DNA of 49,823 bases from Novosphingobium marinum (GTDB taxonomy: Bacteria; Pseudomonadota; Alphaproteobacteria; Sphingomonadales; Sphingomonadaceae): contig NZ_JACBZF010000011.1 in NCBI RefSeq assembly GCF_013408095.1, forward strand, positions 1 to 49,823, in the 5' to 3' direction. This document shows positions 42,210 to 49,730 of this stretch, piece by piece (positions within the stretch are counted from its first letter, which is position 1; each line of letters starts with the position of its first letter). The notes under the pieces are model-generated. The model saw only the letters and a program-made list of their open reading frames with translations, made no database searches and was not told the origin of the DNA. The position numbers and the translations under genes were made by a program.

Positions 42210-42716
42210 TTAGTCGTCAACTAGGATAAGCTCCAGAAGACGGTGAAACACGGCGTCGAACTCGGCTTCTGTTCTAAGCGGTAACGACATTTGCAACTCT
42301 CGGAGTGCCTGCCGAATGTCTTTTCTCTCTGGAGGTCTTATCGTTACCGAGATTGGTGGCAGGGCCTGTTCAGTTCCCCTCTTCGTTTGCGTCGGCTGAG
42401 GAGCTTGAAATGCAGGCGGCTGCCAGCCTGAAATCGTCGTACACATGTGCTCAAGGACGGATGTGTGCAGTGGGTTCTCAAACTCAACACCGACATGCTG
42501 TGCTTCGACCCACTTAACCATCGCGGACAGAGGACCGACGTTCCCCACACGCATGCTTAGGTGGCTACCTACATGAAGGTTGCAGAAGCGGTCGAAAAAC
42601 TTGCAGCCGTGAGTTGATAGGTCGAGCACTACAACATCGCGTGCCACCCCTGTGCCGCTCCGATATCGCCCTTGAAGGCTCACAAGGTGCCGGTATTCGC
42701 GCCGTTCCTGGTCCAT
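42210..42716 (-). CDS. PilZ domain protein with C-terminal extension
   Basis: A 168-residue protein. Residues 4-95 are a PilZ domain: RREYR (RxxxR arm), VVVLDLSTHGCKFF (D-x-S-x-x-G complete), VGSHLSMRVGN and AMVKWVEAQHVGVEFENPL. A Pro/Gln/Thr-rich linker follows, and a helical tail DIRQALRELQMSL ... EFDAVFHRLLELI that could bind a partner. Cyclic di-GMP binding is expected from the motifs. The ATG at 42716 just before the arm is preferred; the frame reaches 42794. It closely resembles the PilZ part of the PilZ-Flp fusion (WVE...GLEF versus WVE...GVEF). Confidence 0.8.
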   Translation of the reverse strand: MDQERREYRHLVSLQGRYRSGTGVARDVVVLDLSTHGCKFFDRFCNLHVGSHLSMRVGNVGPLSAMVKWVEAQHVGVEFENPLHTSVLEHMCTTISGWQPPAFQAPQPTQTKRGTEQALPPISVTIRPPERKDIRQALRELQMSLPLRTEAEFDAVFHRLLELILVDD

Positions 42717-43030
42717 GGACGGAGAATTTATCAGAACCGAGGAGCAACCGTCAGCGTTTTGATGGATTATGACGCCTAAGCCCCCATATCTCACGGCAGC
42801 GAAGCGCTTAAATCATTGGCGTTCATTTGCGGGGGATCCTGTAGCGGCAAAGCGTGATGCTGGCAATGCCGAGGCCGCGCAGCCCCTACATCTGAGGTCG
42901 AGGGACTTCAATGCTGCTAGTCAACAGCATTGTCCGCCAAACCATACATGCCGTTCCCAGCCAGGCCAATGATCTGTAAAATCTCTCTCAAAAAACTTAT
43001 AAAATATTAACTCCGTCTTATCTAAAAGGG
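42717..43030. other. Short noncoding gap
   Basis: About 310 bases between the PilZ gene and RNA-like element copy B. It should carry the PilZ promoter. The last 60 bases are AT-rich (AAAACTTATAAAATATTAACTC), fitting a promoter for the + strand element. No gene was recognised. Confidence 0.4.
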
Positions 43031-43106
43031 GAAGCGGACGCCACTTCTGTAGCCGTGGCGATCCATATGGAGAAGGTCCGGCGCCCCTTGCGGCCGGGCC
43101 TTTTTC
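43031..43106 (+). ncRNA. Two-hairpin RNA-like element, copy B
   Basis: Hairpin 1 is CGCCAC...GTGGCG (43039-43060). Hairpin 2 is AAGGTCCGGC / GCCGGGCCTT (43073-43102) with one G-U pair, then five T. Relative to copy A at 38711 the stems differ by compensating changes (ACCAC/GTGGT versus GCCAC/GTGGC), while loop and spacer are kept. An AT-rich promoter-like stretch precedes it. It converges on the intact DUF3606 gene, whose stop is a few bases away. Confidence 0.55.
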
Positions 43107-43114
43107 GTTTTCCG

Positions 43115-43306
43115 CTAATTAGCCTTTGAGTTGCCCAACTCAACAGCGGCCTTGTTAAGGCTATCTCTATCGTGTCCGAAGCGGCGCATGAGATCCTTCG
43201 CCTCGCGTTGGCTGATTCCATGCTTCCGTGCGAAGTACGTGACGTTATAACCAATCCCCGAATAGGTCTTGCCCGAATTGGGGTGTTTTGTGTCGATTGT
43301 CGGCAT
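43115..43306 (-). CDS. DUF3606 family small protein
   Basis: A 63-residue protein of the DUF3606 type: a variable N terminus with Lys and Gly, a conserved Y-x-V-x-Y-x-A/T-x-K-x-G-I/V-S motif (YNVTYFARKHGISQREAKDL) and a final helix with the DRDSLNKAAVEL pattern. Function of the family is unknown. The ATG at 43306 has GAGG upstream. Its 3' end meets the RNA-like element on the other strand, and a decayed duplicate of the whole unit lies at 38711-38985. Confidence 0.8.
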   Translation of the reverse strand: MPTIDTKHPNSGKTYSGIGYNVTYFARKHGISQREAKDLMRRFGHDRDSLNKAAVELGNSKAN

Positions 43307-43723
43307 TCTTCAACCTCATCAATGGCTTGATGCTCCGAATGTCATTCGGCCTATGTAGGTCATGTGAACGGACGCTTCGCGTGGGCCGAGGTGAGCCCGG
43401 ATCGAGGCGAGGCCAAAGAAAGACCCCGCTGTGCGCGGGGCGAAGGGCCGCATGCTTGGGGTGAGTACACTATTGAACTTGCGAACGGTCTATCGGACCA
43501 GCGCCACGCGTCAACTCGCTTCATGAGCAGTGAGCATTGCCCATTAAGGAACTGGTAGCGCTATCTTGATTTACGACGTTCGCGCCGCTGCGTTGGCTGG
43601 CGTTTATTGAAGATCCGGAACTTTTCGCCCGGCGCCGTGTGGTGCCGGGCATTTTGTAGACACTTCGGCAAGACCTGACAAAAGTTCTCGACAAAGGCGC
43701 AACTCTGTGATTCCATTCCCGAT
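43307..43723. other. Noncoding gap with hairpins
   Basis: About 417 bases. It has the hairpin CCCCGC-TGTGC-GCGGGG near 43423-43439 without a T run, and GCCCGGC...GCCGGGC near 43629-43652 followed by ATTTTG, a weak terminator. No gene was recognised. Confidence 0.4.
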
Positions 43724-43969
43724 ATGGAACGCACCCAGCCCCATCCTCATCCCGAAGCATCGCCTCTGCTTCCGATGACCCTTGCGCAGGAGCAGGCTGC
43801 AGCGTTCGAGGAGGATCGAAAAAAGGGCTTACGACCCTGGCATCACCTGCGCGTCTGGAAGGTTCCATTCTTCGCCAGCTAACCGAACTTCGCACTGCTG
43901 AGAGATTGGCTCGAGCTTGGGGCGATCGCGCTGATGATCGTTATGGTATTGGTTTTGCTGAATAGCTGA
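43724..43969 (+). pseudogene. Small tail-anchored protein gene with internal stop
   Basis: ATG at 43724 opens a 52-codon frame (MERTQPHPHPEASPLLPM ... WHHLRVWKVPFFAS) that stops at TAA 43880-43882. The same frame then continues PNFALLRDWLELGAIALMIVM, then VLVLLNS and a TGA: a clear transmembrane helix. Read through, the product would be an 81-residue tail-anchored protein, so a single nonsense change seems to separate the soluble part from its anchor. No family was recognised. Confidence 0.5.
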
Positions 43970-44086
43970 CACCGTGGAACCAGCCGGAATGATCGTATTA
44001 AGAGGCAGCATTGGCCACATGCCTCTGCGCATCTACCCGCAAACCGATATCTTATGAATATGGCGCTTTACCGCTGGCCGTCTCCA

Positions 44087-44440
44087 TCAAATGAAGCCGG
44101 CGTACATGTTAGAGCGCCTTTTCTCTGCTTTTCGCCGGGAGCAGCCCAGCGCTTGTCCGATCAGAAGGATTGCGGGGCCGTCACCCAGAGCGGTCTTGCT
44201 GGTTAGTCCGAGAAGGTCGAGGCGGGTGTGGAATATCCGCTCGCCGGGCAAGATGGCATTCTCGACCAGTGCCACGGGTGTACCGGCGGAAAGGCCGTGA
44301 TCGAGCAGACGGACCGCGACTTCCTCCGCTGCAGACTTGCCCATGTAGACAGCAAGCGTCGCTTCTGGATCGGCGAGTGTCGTCCAGTCGATCTCGAGCT
44401 TTTCGCGCGCGTCTGACGTGGCGAGGGACGATCGCCGCAA
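44087..44440 (-). pseudogene. cobA: Uroporphyrinogen-III methyltransferase C-terminal fragment
   Basis: The protein-like part EKLEIDWTTLADPEATLAVYMG, then SAAEEVAVRLLDHGLSAGTPVALVENA and GPAILLIGQAL, is the C-terminal third of SUMT (CobA/CysG-C), which methylates uroporphyrinogen III for siroheme or cobalamin. Full-length enzymes have about 250-280 residues; the N-terminal SAM-binding half (G-x-G-x-G region) is missing and only about 110 residues remain. The upstream boundary meets the promoter region of the iron operon, so a rearrangement probably removed the rest. Confidence 0.7.
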
Positions 44441-44545
44441 GTCAGTTCAAGCTAAGATACAGCTTCAACATGGCACTTCGAGACCTGGGCCCGGCATTCC
44501 ATTTTAATGCCAGCCCCGCCTTTCGACGAAGATCAACGTTGCGAG

Positions 44546-44560
44546 TGCAAATCAGTTGCA
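44546..44560. promoter_or_regulatory. Fur-box-like palindrome 1
   Basis: TGCAA-ATCAG-TTGCA is a perfect 5-base inverted repeat with a 5-base spacer, 30 bases before the first possible exbB start. TGC/GCA half sites resemble iron-response (Fur or Irr) operators of alphaproteobacteria. The assignment rests on position before an iron-uptake operon. Confidence 0.45.
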
Positions 44561-44589
44561 ATAAGTCATCATCCCTGCGAGTGACGCAC

Positions 44590-45399
44590 ATGACACTTGC
44601 GATTGATTCGCATTTGCTGATGGGGGAAACATTGCGATCGCTAATTCTGAGTGCCATCCCAGCAGCTTCGGCTGTGACATCTCTAGGTTCCCCGGCCCGT
44701 GCGGGAACCACGACCGCTATCTCACAAATCCCGACCAATCTGTCGGTCACCGGCATGTTCGCGCAGGCGGACTGGGTTGTGAAGCTGGTGATGATCGGCC
44801 TCATCATCGCTTCGGTAGTCACTTGGACCGTTTTCTTTGCCAAGCAGCTCGAACTGCGCGCAGCACGCCGCAAGGCTGTTGCGCTGCTAGGAACATTAAC
44901 TGCGGCGCGATCCCTCTCAGATTTTCAGGAGACCGCGGACGATAGCGGGCTTTTTAAACTAGCCCGCGAAGAAATTGCTCAGTCTGCGGACGCCATCGAC
45001 GACCGCGAGGGATTGAAGGAGCGAATCGTTTCCCGTTTCGACCGCCACGAAGCGCTGGTCGCTCGCAAGATGACGCAGGGCGTCACGATACTCGCGACGA
45101 TTGGTGCAACTGCTCCTTTCGTTGGTCTTTTTGGCACTGTATGGGGCATCATGAATGCCTTCATAGGCATCGCTGAAAAGCAGACAACTAACCTTGCCGT
45201 AGTCGCTCCAGGCATTGCTGAAGCGTTGCTGGCAACTGCTCTCGGGCTTATTGCTGCAATTCCGGCAGTAGTAATCTACAATCACTTTGCGCGCCAGATT
45301 GCCGCACATCGCGCGGTGGTCAGCGACAGTGCGGCGGCCCTGTTGAGGCTCGTCTCGCGCGATCTCAGTCGCGGCACGCTGCAAGCCGGGAAAGCTTGA
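44590..45399 (+). CDS. exbB: ExbB-type proton-channel subunit of TonB complex
   Basis: Up to 269 residues. Three transmembrane helices: WVVKLVMIGLIIASVVTWTVFF; GVTILATIGATAPFVGLFGTVWGIMNAF, the signature of the MotA/TolQ/ExbB family; and EALLATALGLIAAIPAVVIYNHF. The N-terminal 60 residues are Ser/Thr/Ala-rich as in alphaproteobacterial ExbB, which has a periplasmic extension. With ExbD it forms the proton-driven motor in the inner membrane that powers TonB. The ATG at 44590 or, given the Fur-like palindrome across the first codons, the ATG at 44620 may be the start. First gene of the iron operon, three bases before exbD. Confidence 0.9.
   Translation: MTLAIDSHLLMGETLRSLILSAIPAASAVTSLGSPARAGTTTAISQIPTNLSVTGMFAQADWVVKLVMIGLIIASVVTWTVFFAKQLELRAARRKAVALLGTLTAARSLSDFQETADDSGLFKLAREEIAQSADAIDDREGLKERIVSRFDRHEALVARKMTQGVTILATIGATAPFVGLFGTVWGIMNAFIGIAEKQTTNLAVVAPGIAEALLATALGLIAAIPAVVIYNHFARQIAAHRAVVSDSAAALLRLVSRDLSRGTLQAGKA
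44598..44612. promoter_or_regulatory. Fur-box-like palindrome 2
   Basis: TGCGA-TTGAT-TCGCA, flanked by ACT and TTTGC, is a perfect palindrome close to the GCGAATGATTCGC pattern often seen before siderophore receptor genes. It lies within the first codons if exbB starts at 44590, which argues for the ATG at 44620 as real start. Confidence 0.5.
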
Positions 45400-45402
45400 A
45401 CG

Positions 45403-45828
45403 ATGGCGCTGCGCCTTGCATCGGACAGCGAAGATCTCGCGGTCGCGCACGAGATCAATGTGACGCCTTTCATCGACGTCATGTTGGTGCTGCTGATCAT
45501 CTTCATGGTCGCTGCGCCGCTGGCGACAGTCGACACCAGGGTCGATCTGCCGATTTCCAATGCGCGGCCCGCACCGCGGCCGGAGCAGCTGGTCTACCTG
45601 TCGATCCAGGCAAACGGCTCCATGACCTTGAACGACGAGGAAGTGAGTGCGCAAGCGCTGGGAGCGGCTGTTGCAGAGGCCACCGGCAAAGATCGTGAAC
45701 AGCGCGTATTCCTGCGTGCCGACAAGACCATCACCTACGACACGATCATGTCGGCGATGAATGCTCTCCGCGCCGCCGGGTATCTCCGGGTTGCGCTGGT
45801 TGGCGCTGAAGCAGGGCAGGCACAATGA
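45403..45828 (+). CDS. exbD: ExbD-type subunit of TonB complex
   Basis: A 141-residue protein with one N-terminal transmembrane helix. INVTPFIDVMLVLLIIFMVAAPL carries the essential proton-conducting Asp (FID). A periplasmic domain of the TolR/ExbD type follows (VYLSIQANGSMTLNDEEV, then RVFLRADKTITYDTIMSAM). It works with ExbB to couple the proton gradient to TonB movement. The stop overlaps the tonB start (ATGA), showing translational coupling. Confidence 0.92.
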   Translation: MALRLASDSEDLAVAHEINVTPFIDVMLVLLIIFMVAAPLATVDTRVDLPISNARPAPRPEQLVYLSIQANGSMTLNDEEVSAQALGAAVAEATGKDREQRVFLRADKTITYDTIMSAMNALRAAGYLRVALVGAEAGQAQ

Positions 45829-46568
45829 CGCCGGCGCAATTGGTTACCCATAAACGACACTGGACCGTGGCAGCTGGCATTGCGCTCGCTGCTCACGCAG
45901 GTGTCATCGTGCTGGCAACATCGGCCTTCATGGGCAGCTACGAACCGTCGACACCCGAACCGGTGATGACGATCGAACTGCCGCCGCTTGCGGCCCCGGC
46001 CTCACCTTCTAGCGTTACGCCAGAACAGCCGGTTCAAGCGGATAATGTGCCTCCCGATACTGTTCTGCCACCGATGGACGTGCCGGCGGTGCACGCGCCC
46101 CTACCCAGCGATCCCGTGACACTCCCGCCGCCTCCGCCACCGCTCCCTCAGCGCCGCATCGCCGCCGCGCCTGTCTTGGTTGCAGCGCCGCCTGCGAACC
46201 CGGTCGCGGTTTTGCAAACCGGGACCGGTACAGGCGCCAGTGCGACATCAGGCGACGACCCGAAAGCAAAGGCCGCCGAAGCGGACTATTTTTCGCTCGT
46301 AAGTGCGCATCTCAATCGCAAGAAAAAATACCCGAGCGAAGCCCAGAAGGCGATGCAGCAGGGCATCGTTACTGTCCGTTTCACGGTCAGCCGTGATGGC
46401 GGCGTCTCCGGCGTTTCGATCAAACGCGGCAGCGGACACGAGTTGCTCGATCAAGCAACGATCGACCTCATGCAACGCGTCGCGCCACTGCCAAAATTTC
46501 CAAAATCGATGACTCGCGACCGCGTCACGCTCTCGCTGCCCATCGATTACTCGCTCAAGACAAGTTGA
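45825..46568 (+). CDS. tonB: TonB energy-transducing protein
   Basis: A 247-residue protein. An N-terminal signal anchor (TVAAGIALAAHAGVIVLATSAF, with the conserved His of the TonB anchor) is followed by a Pro-rich periplasmic spanner (TLPPPPPPLPQRR) and a C-terminal TonB domain: YFSLVSAHLNRKKKYPSEAQ, GIVTVRFTVSRDGGVSGVSI and HELLDQATIDLMQRVAPLP. It bridges to the TonB box of outer-membrane receptors. The stop overlaps a frame leading into the receptor gene, whose real ATG is 18 bases later. Confidence 0.92.
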   Translation: MTPAQLVTHKRHWTVAAGIALAAHAGVIVLATSAFMGSYEPSTPEPVMTIELPPLAAPASPSSVTPEQPVQADNVPPDTVLPPMDVPAVHAPLPSDPVTLPPPPPPLPQRRIAAAPVLVAAPPANPVAVLQTGTGTGASATSGDDPKAKAAEADYFSLVSAHLNRKKKYPSEAQKAMQQGIVTVRFTVSRDGGVSGVSIKRGSGHELLDQATIDLMQRVAPLPKFPKSMTRDRVTLSLPIDYSLKTS

Positions 46569-46585
46569 AAAAGGGGGAACAGGGA

Positions 46586-48928
46586 ATGAAGACCTACACG
46601 AGCAATGCGGTGCGCCGACCGCTCAGTTTGAGGAATCGCGGCACCGTTGCGGCTCTAGGCATGGCCGCAACCGTGCTCGCCACGCCGGTAATGGCGCAGA
46701 AAGCTGACAAGGAAGTCGAACTCGAAACGCTCAGGATCGAGGATCGCACTGCCGACGTAAATCCGAACGCAGAACCTGGCGCGCCTTACAAGGCTCGCAC
46801 GTCTGGCGACGAGCGCCTGACCCGCCCGATTGCCGAACTACCGCAAACCATGACTGTGTTGACCGAGGAGCAGATCGAAGATTCCGGGTATACCGATCTT
46901 GCTCGCATTCTTGACTCACAGCCCGGCATCACTGTCGGAACCGGCGAGAACGGCAATGCATTTGGCGACCGTTATATCATCCGTGGCCAGGAGGCGCGTA
47001 GTGACGTGTTTGTCGATGGCCTGCGCGATCCGGGTATGACGACCCGCGAAAGTTTTGCCGTCGACCAGATCGAAATTTCGAAGGGGCCGAGCAGCACCTT
47101 CGCAGGACGCGGCACGGCCGGCGGTGCGATCAACCTGATCACGAAGCAGGCGACGACCGACTACGATTTCATCAAGGCCAGCGTCGGCCTTGGCGAAGAT
47201 CGCTATGTCCGAACCACGCTTGATGCGAACCTCGTTGCCAGTGACCATTTCGCGGTGCGCGCCAATGTGCTGTATGCGCACACCAACACTCCCGACCGCG
47301 CTCCCGCAGATCGCGACCGCAAAGGGCTTGCCATTTCGGGCACCTACATGCCGAGCGATGTGTTCGACATCACACTCGACTACTATGGTTTCCGCGGTGA
47401 GGATAACGCCGACCTCGGTGATTTTTTGAGCGGTAGCGCTACCGATGGTGATCGCCGTCCGGTCAATACCCCGGTCTATGCCCAGAAGGAGGACTTCCAG
47501 AAATCGGATGTCGACGTCTTTACCGGGCGCCTGCATTGGCAGCTTTCCGACAGCATCCGACTCTCCAACAAGATGCGCTACGGCATGAGCGACAACGGCT
47601 ATGTCGTGACCGGCGCGCGCGGCACGACTACCGACGCGAGCGATCCCAACGGCGAGTACGACACGATTTCCTTCTCTACCCACCAAGGCTGGCAGGAAGT
47701 GGACTACTTCGCCAATCAGGCCAATCTGCACATCGAAAGCGAGATGCTGGGCGGCAAGAACGACCTTATCATCGGTGCGGAATATACTGATCACACAGTC
47801 GTCAACGGCGTCTATTCCGTAGACAATACCGGCACGACCAACTGCGTCGTTTCCGGGCGTGGCGGCACCAATCCCAGCTACTGCGGCATCGGGCCCAATG
47901 GGCAGGTCGTGAATGGGCTGAACACTCTGCTGGGTCGCCAGATCACCAAGGACCGCTGGGACTCCGACTGGCAGGTGAAAACCGTCTCGCTCTACTTGAT
48001 GGATACCATCGACCTAACCGAGGGGCTGACGCTGTTTGGCGGTGCGCGCTGGGATCACTTCGATTACACCCTCACCACCCAGAATAATTCGCTAGAACGT
48101 ACCACTTACGATTATAGCGACAGCTTCTGGAACGCGCAGGCGGGCTTAACCTACGAGGTGGCTGAAGGCGCAATACTCTATGCGTCGTTCGCGACCGCTG
48201 CCGATATCAATGGTGGGGAGTCCGATCTTGGAACGAATGCCGGATATGGCGGTCTCGTCATCATCGACGGTGAGTTCCGCGGCGGCAAGCCCGAGCGATC
48301 GATCAATTGGGAGCTGGGTACGAAGCTCAACCTGTTTGACGAGAAGTTCCTGCTGACCGCAGCCGTGTTCCAGACCACAAAAAGCGACGTGTTCGAGGCG
48401 TCTGGCGGCGGCTACACGCCCGACGGCACGGGCAATACCGGCAAGAACCGCGTACGTGGCTTTGAACTGGGTCTGGCGGGTAACATCACGCCGGAATGGT
48501 CGATGCAGGGCGGTTTCACACTCCTCGAAACCGAGATTCTGGAATCAGCCTCGGATCCGCTCAGCGTAGGGAAGACGCTGTCGAATGCGGCCAAGTTTCA
48601 GGCATCTTTCATGACCAAGTATCAGATTGGCCCGTTTGCGCTGGGTTTCGCTGTCAAGCACAAGAGCAAGCGCTATGGCGGTCAGCCGGACACCGCGCCC
48701 AGCTTCTCGACGCTTGCCGATGGCAGCTTCGTGTATAGCCAGCCGGTACCTGCCTACACAGTGGCTGATCTGTTTGCGGAATACAGGTTCAACAGGAACC
48801 TAGATTTCCGCCTGAACGTCAACAATGTAACCAACGAGGATTACTACCTCACAGTCTACCGCAGCGGCTCGTTCCTCTATAAGGGCGACGCACGCCAGAT
48901 TGTGGGTACATTAAACCTCAGGTTCTGA
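46586..48928 (+). CDS. fiu: Fiu-like catecholate siderophore receptor
   Basis: About 780 residues, a full TonB-dependent receptor. Signal peptide up to ATPVMAQ, then a short N-terminal stretch with a possible TonB box (ETLRIED). The plug domain reads TRPIAELPQTMTVLTEEQI, ILDSQPGITVGTGENGNAF, FVDGLRDPGMTTRESFAVD and IEISKGPSSTFAGRGTAGG, very close in pattern to Fiu-type receptors for monomeric catecholates and related iron chelates. The barrel ends IVGTLNLRF with a terminal aromatic residue. The longer frame start (TTG 46565) overlaps tonB and lacks signal features. It is directly followed by piuC, as in the fiu-ybiX pair of enterobacteria, which strengthens the call. Confidence 0.88.
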   Translation: MKTYTSNAVRRPLSLRNRGTVAALGMAATVLATPVMAQKADKEVELETLRIEDRTADVNPNAEPGAPYKARTSGDERLTRPIAELPQTMTVLTEEQIEDSGYTDLARILDSQPGITVGTGENGNAFGDRYIIRGQEARSDVFVDGLRDPGMTTRESFAVDQIEISKGPSSTFAGRGTAGGAINLITKQATTDYDFIKASVGLGEDRYVRTTLDANLVASDHFAVRANVLYAHTNTPDRAPADRDRKGLAISGTYMPSDVFDITLDYYGFRGEDNADLGDFLSGSATDGDRRPVNTPVYAQKEDFQKSDVDVFTGRLHWQLSDSIRLSNKMRYGMSDNGYVVTGARGTTTDASDPNGEYDTISFSTHQGWQEVDYFANQANLHIESEMLGGKNDLIIGAEYTDHTVVNGVYSVDNTGTTNCVVSGRGGTNPSYCGIGPNGQVVNGLNTLLGRQITKDRWDSDWQVKTVSLYLMDTIDLTEGLTLFGGARWDHFDYTLTTQNNSLERTTYDYSDSFWNAQAGLTYEVAEGAILYASFATAADINGGESDLGTNAGYGGLVIIDGEFRGGKPERSINWELGTKLNLFDEKFLLTAAVFQTTKSDVFEASGGGYTPDGTGNTGKNRVRGFELGLAGNITPEWSMQGGFTLLETEILESASDPLSVGKTLSNAAKFQASFMTKYQIGPFALGFAVKHKSKRYGGQPDTAPSFSTLADGSFVYSQPVPAYTVADLFAEYRFNRNLDFRLNVNNVTNEDYYLTVYRSGSFLYKGDARQIVGTLNLRF

Positions 48929-49001
48929 TCAGGGGGGACGGGAGGCGGTCCCTCTCCCCGCCTCCCGGCTACCCGGCACAGAATTGAATGAGATAGGCCC
49001 C

Positions 49002-49685
49002 ATGCTGATCGTGATCGACAGACTGCTCAATGCCGAAGAGGTCCGCCAATTTCGCGACCAACTCTCCGATGCGAGCTGGATTGACGGAAACCAGACGGCA
49101 GGCAGCCGCTCGCTCGCGGTCAAGCAGAACCTTCAGCTCGATCGGCACGATGCCACCGCGCGCGAGCTTGGCAATCTGATCCTCAATAAGCTGGGCAACC
49201 ATCCGACCTTCGTTTCTGCCTCTTTGGCGGAGACAATCTGGCCACCGGTGTTCAATCTCTATCAGGATGGCGGTCACTACGGGACCCATTCAGATGCCGC
49301 GCTGATGCGCCTGCCCGAAGCCAATTTGACCATTCGCAGCGATCTTTCCGCGACCATATTCCTGACCGAACCTGATGAATATGATGGCGGCGAACTGCTG
49401 ATCGAAGAGTCCTTCGGCGCCCAGGCAGTGAAGCTGGAAGCGGGCGACATGGTTCTCTATCCCAGCTCCAGCCTTCATCAGGTGACGCCGGTCACGCGCG
49501 GGCAACGCATATGCGCGATCACCTGGATGCAAAGCGCAGTCGCCGACACCTCTGCCCGCTCGATGCTGTTCGATATGGACCAGTCGATCCAGTCGCTAAG
49601 CATCGGACGGGAAAAGGACGATCCCGATATCGATCGCCTCATCCACGTCTATCACAACCTGCTCAGGCGCTGGGCTAATCCGTGA
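49002..49685 (+). CDS. piuC: PKHD-type Fe(II)/2-oxoglutarate hydroxylase
   Basis: A 227-residue protein of the PiuC/YbiX family. The iron site is H-x-D in GTHSDAALM, with the distal His in SSSLHQVTPVTRGQR and the 2-oxoglutarate-binding Arg shortly after. LSATIFLTEPDEYDGGELLIEE is the typical core strand. Such genes sit next to Fiu or PiuA receptors and are iron-repressed; the exact substrate is uncertain. The ATG at 49002 matches the family N terminus (MLIVIDRLLN); the frame reaches a TTG at 48984. Last complete gene of the operon. Confidence 0.9.
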   Translation: MLIVIDRLLNAEEVRQFRDQLSDASWIDGNQTAGSRSLAVKQNLQLDRHDATARELGNLILNKLGNHPTFVSASLAETIWPPVFNLYQDGGHYGTHSDAALMRLPEANLTIRSDLSATIFLTEPDEYDGGELLIEESFGAQAVKLEAGDMVLYPSSSLHQVTPVTRGQRICAITWMQSAVADTSARSMLFDMDQSIQSLSIGREKDDPDIDRLIHVYHNLLRRWANP

Positions 49686-49730
49686 GGATCGGCCCGGCTC
49701 GCATCGTGTTCTGGCTCGCGCTCGCCGTAC
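49682..49730 (+). CDS. Start of a truncated gene (signal-peptide-like)
   Basis: A GTG overlapping the piuC stop (GTGA) opens a frame that reads MRIGPARIVFWLALAVL and is then cut by the insertion-sequence end at 49731, which adds a few codons and a stop. The hydrophobic start looks like a signal or membrane anchor, so the operon once continued with an exported or membrane protein. Identity cannot be told from 16 codons. Confidence 0.5.

Noticed and set aside
44959..45825. 288-codon - strand frame opposite exbB/exbD
   Set aside because: It is a shadow of the two genes with strong ExbB and ExbD signatures.
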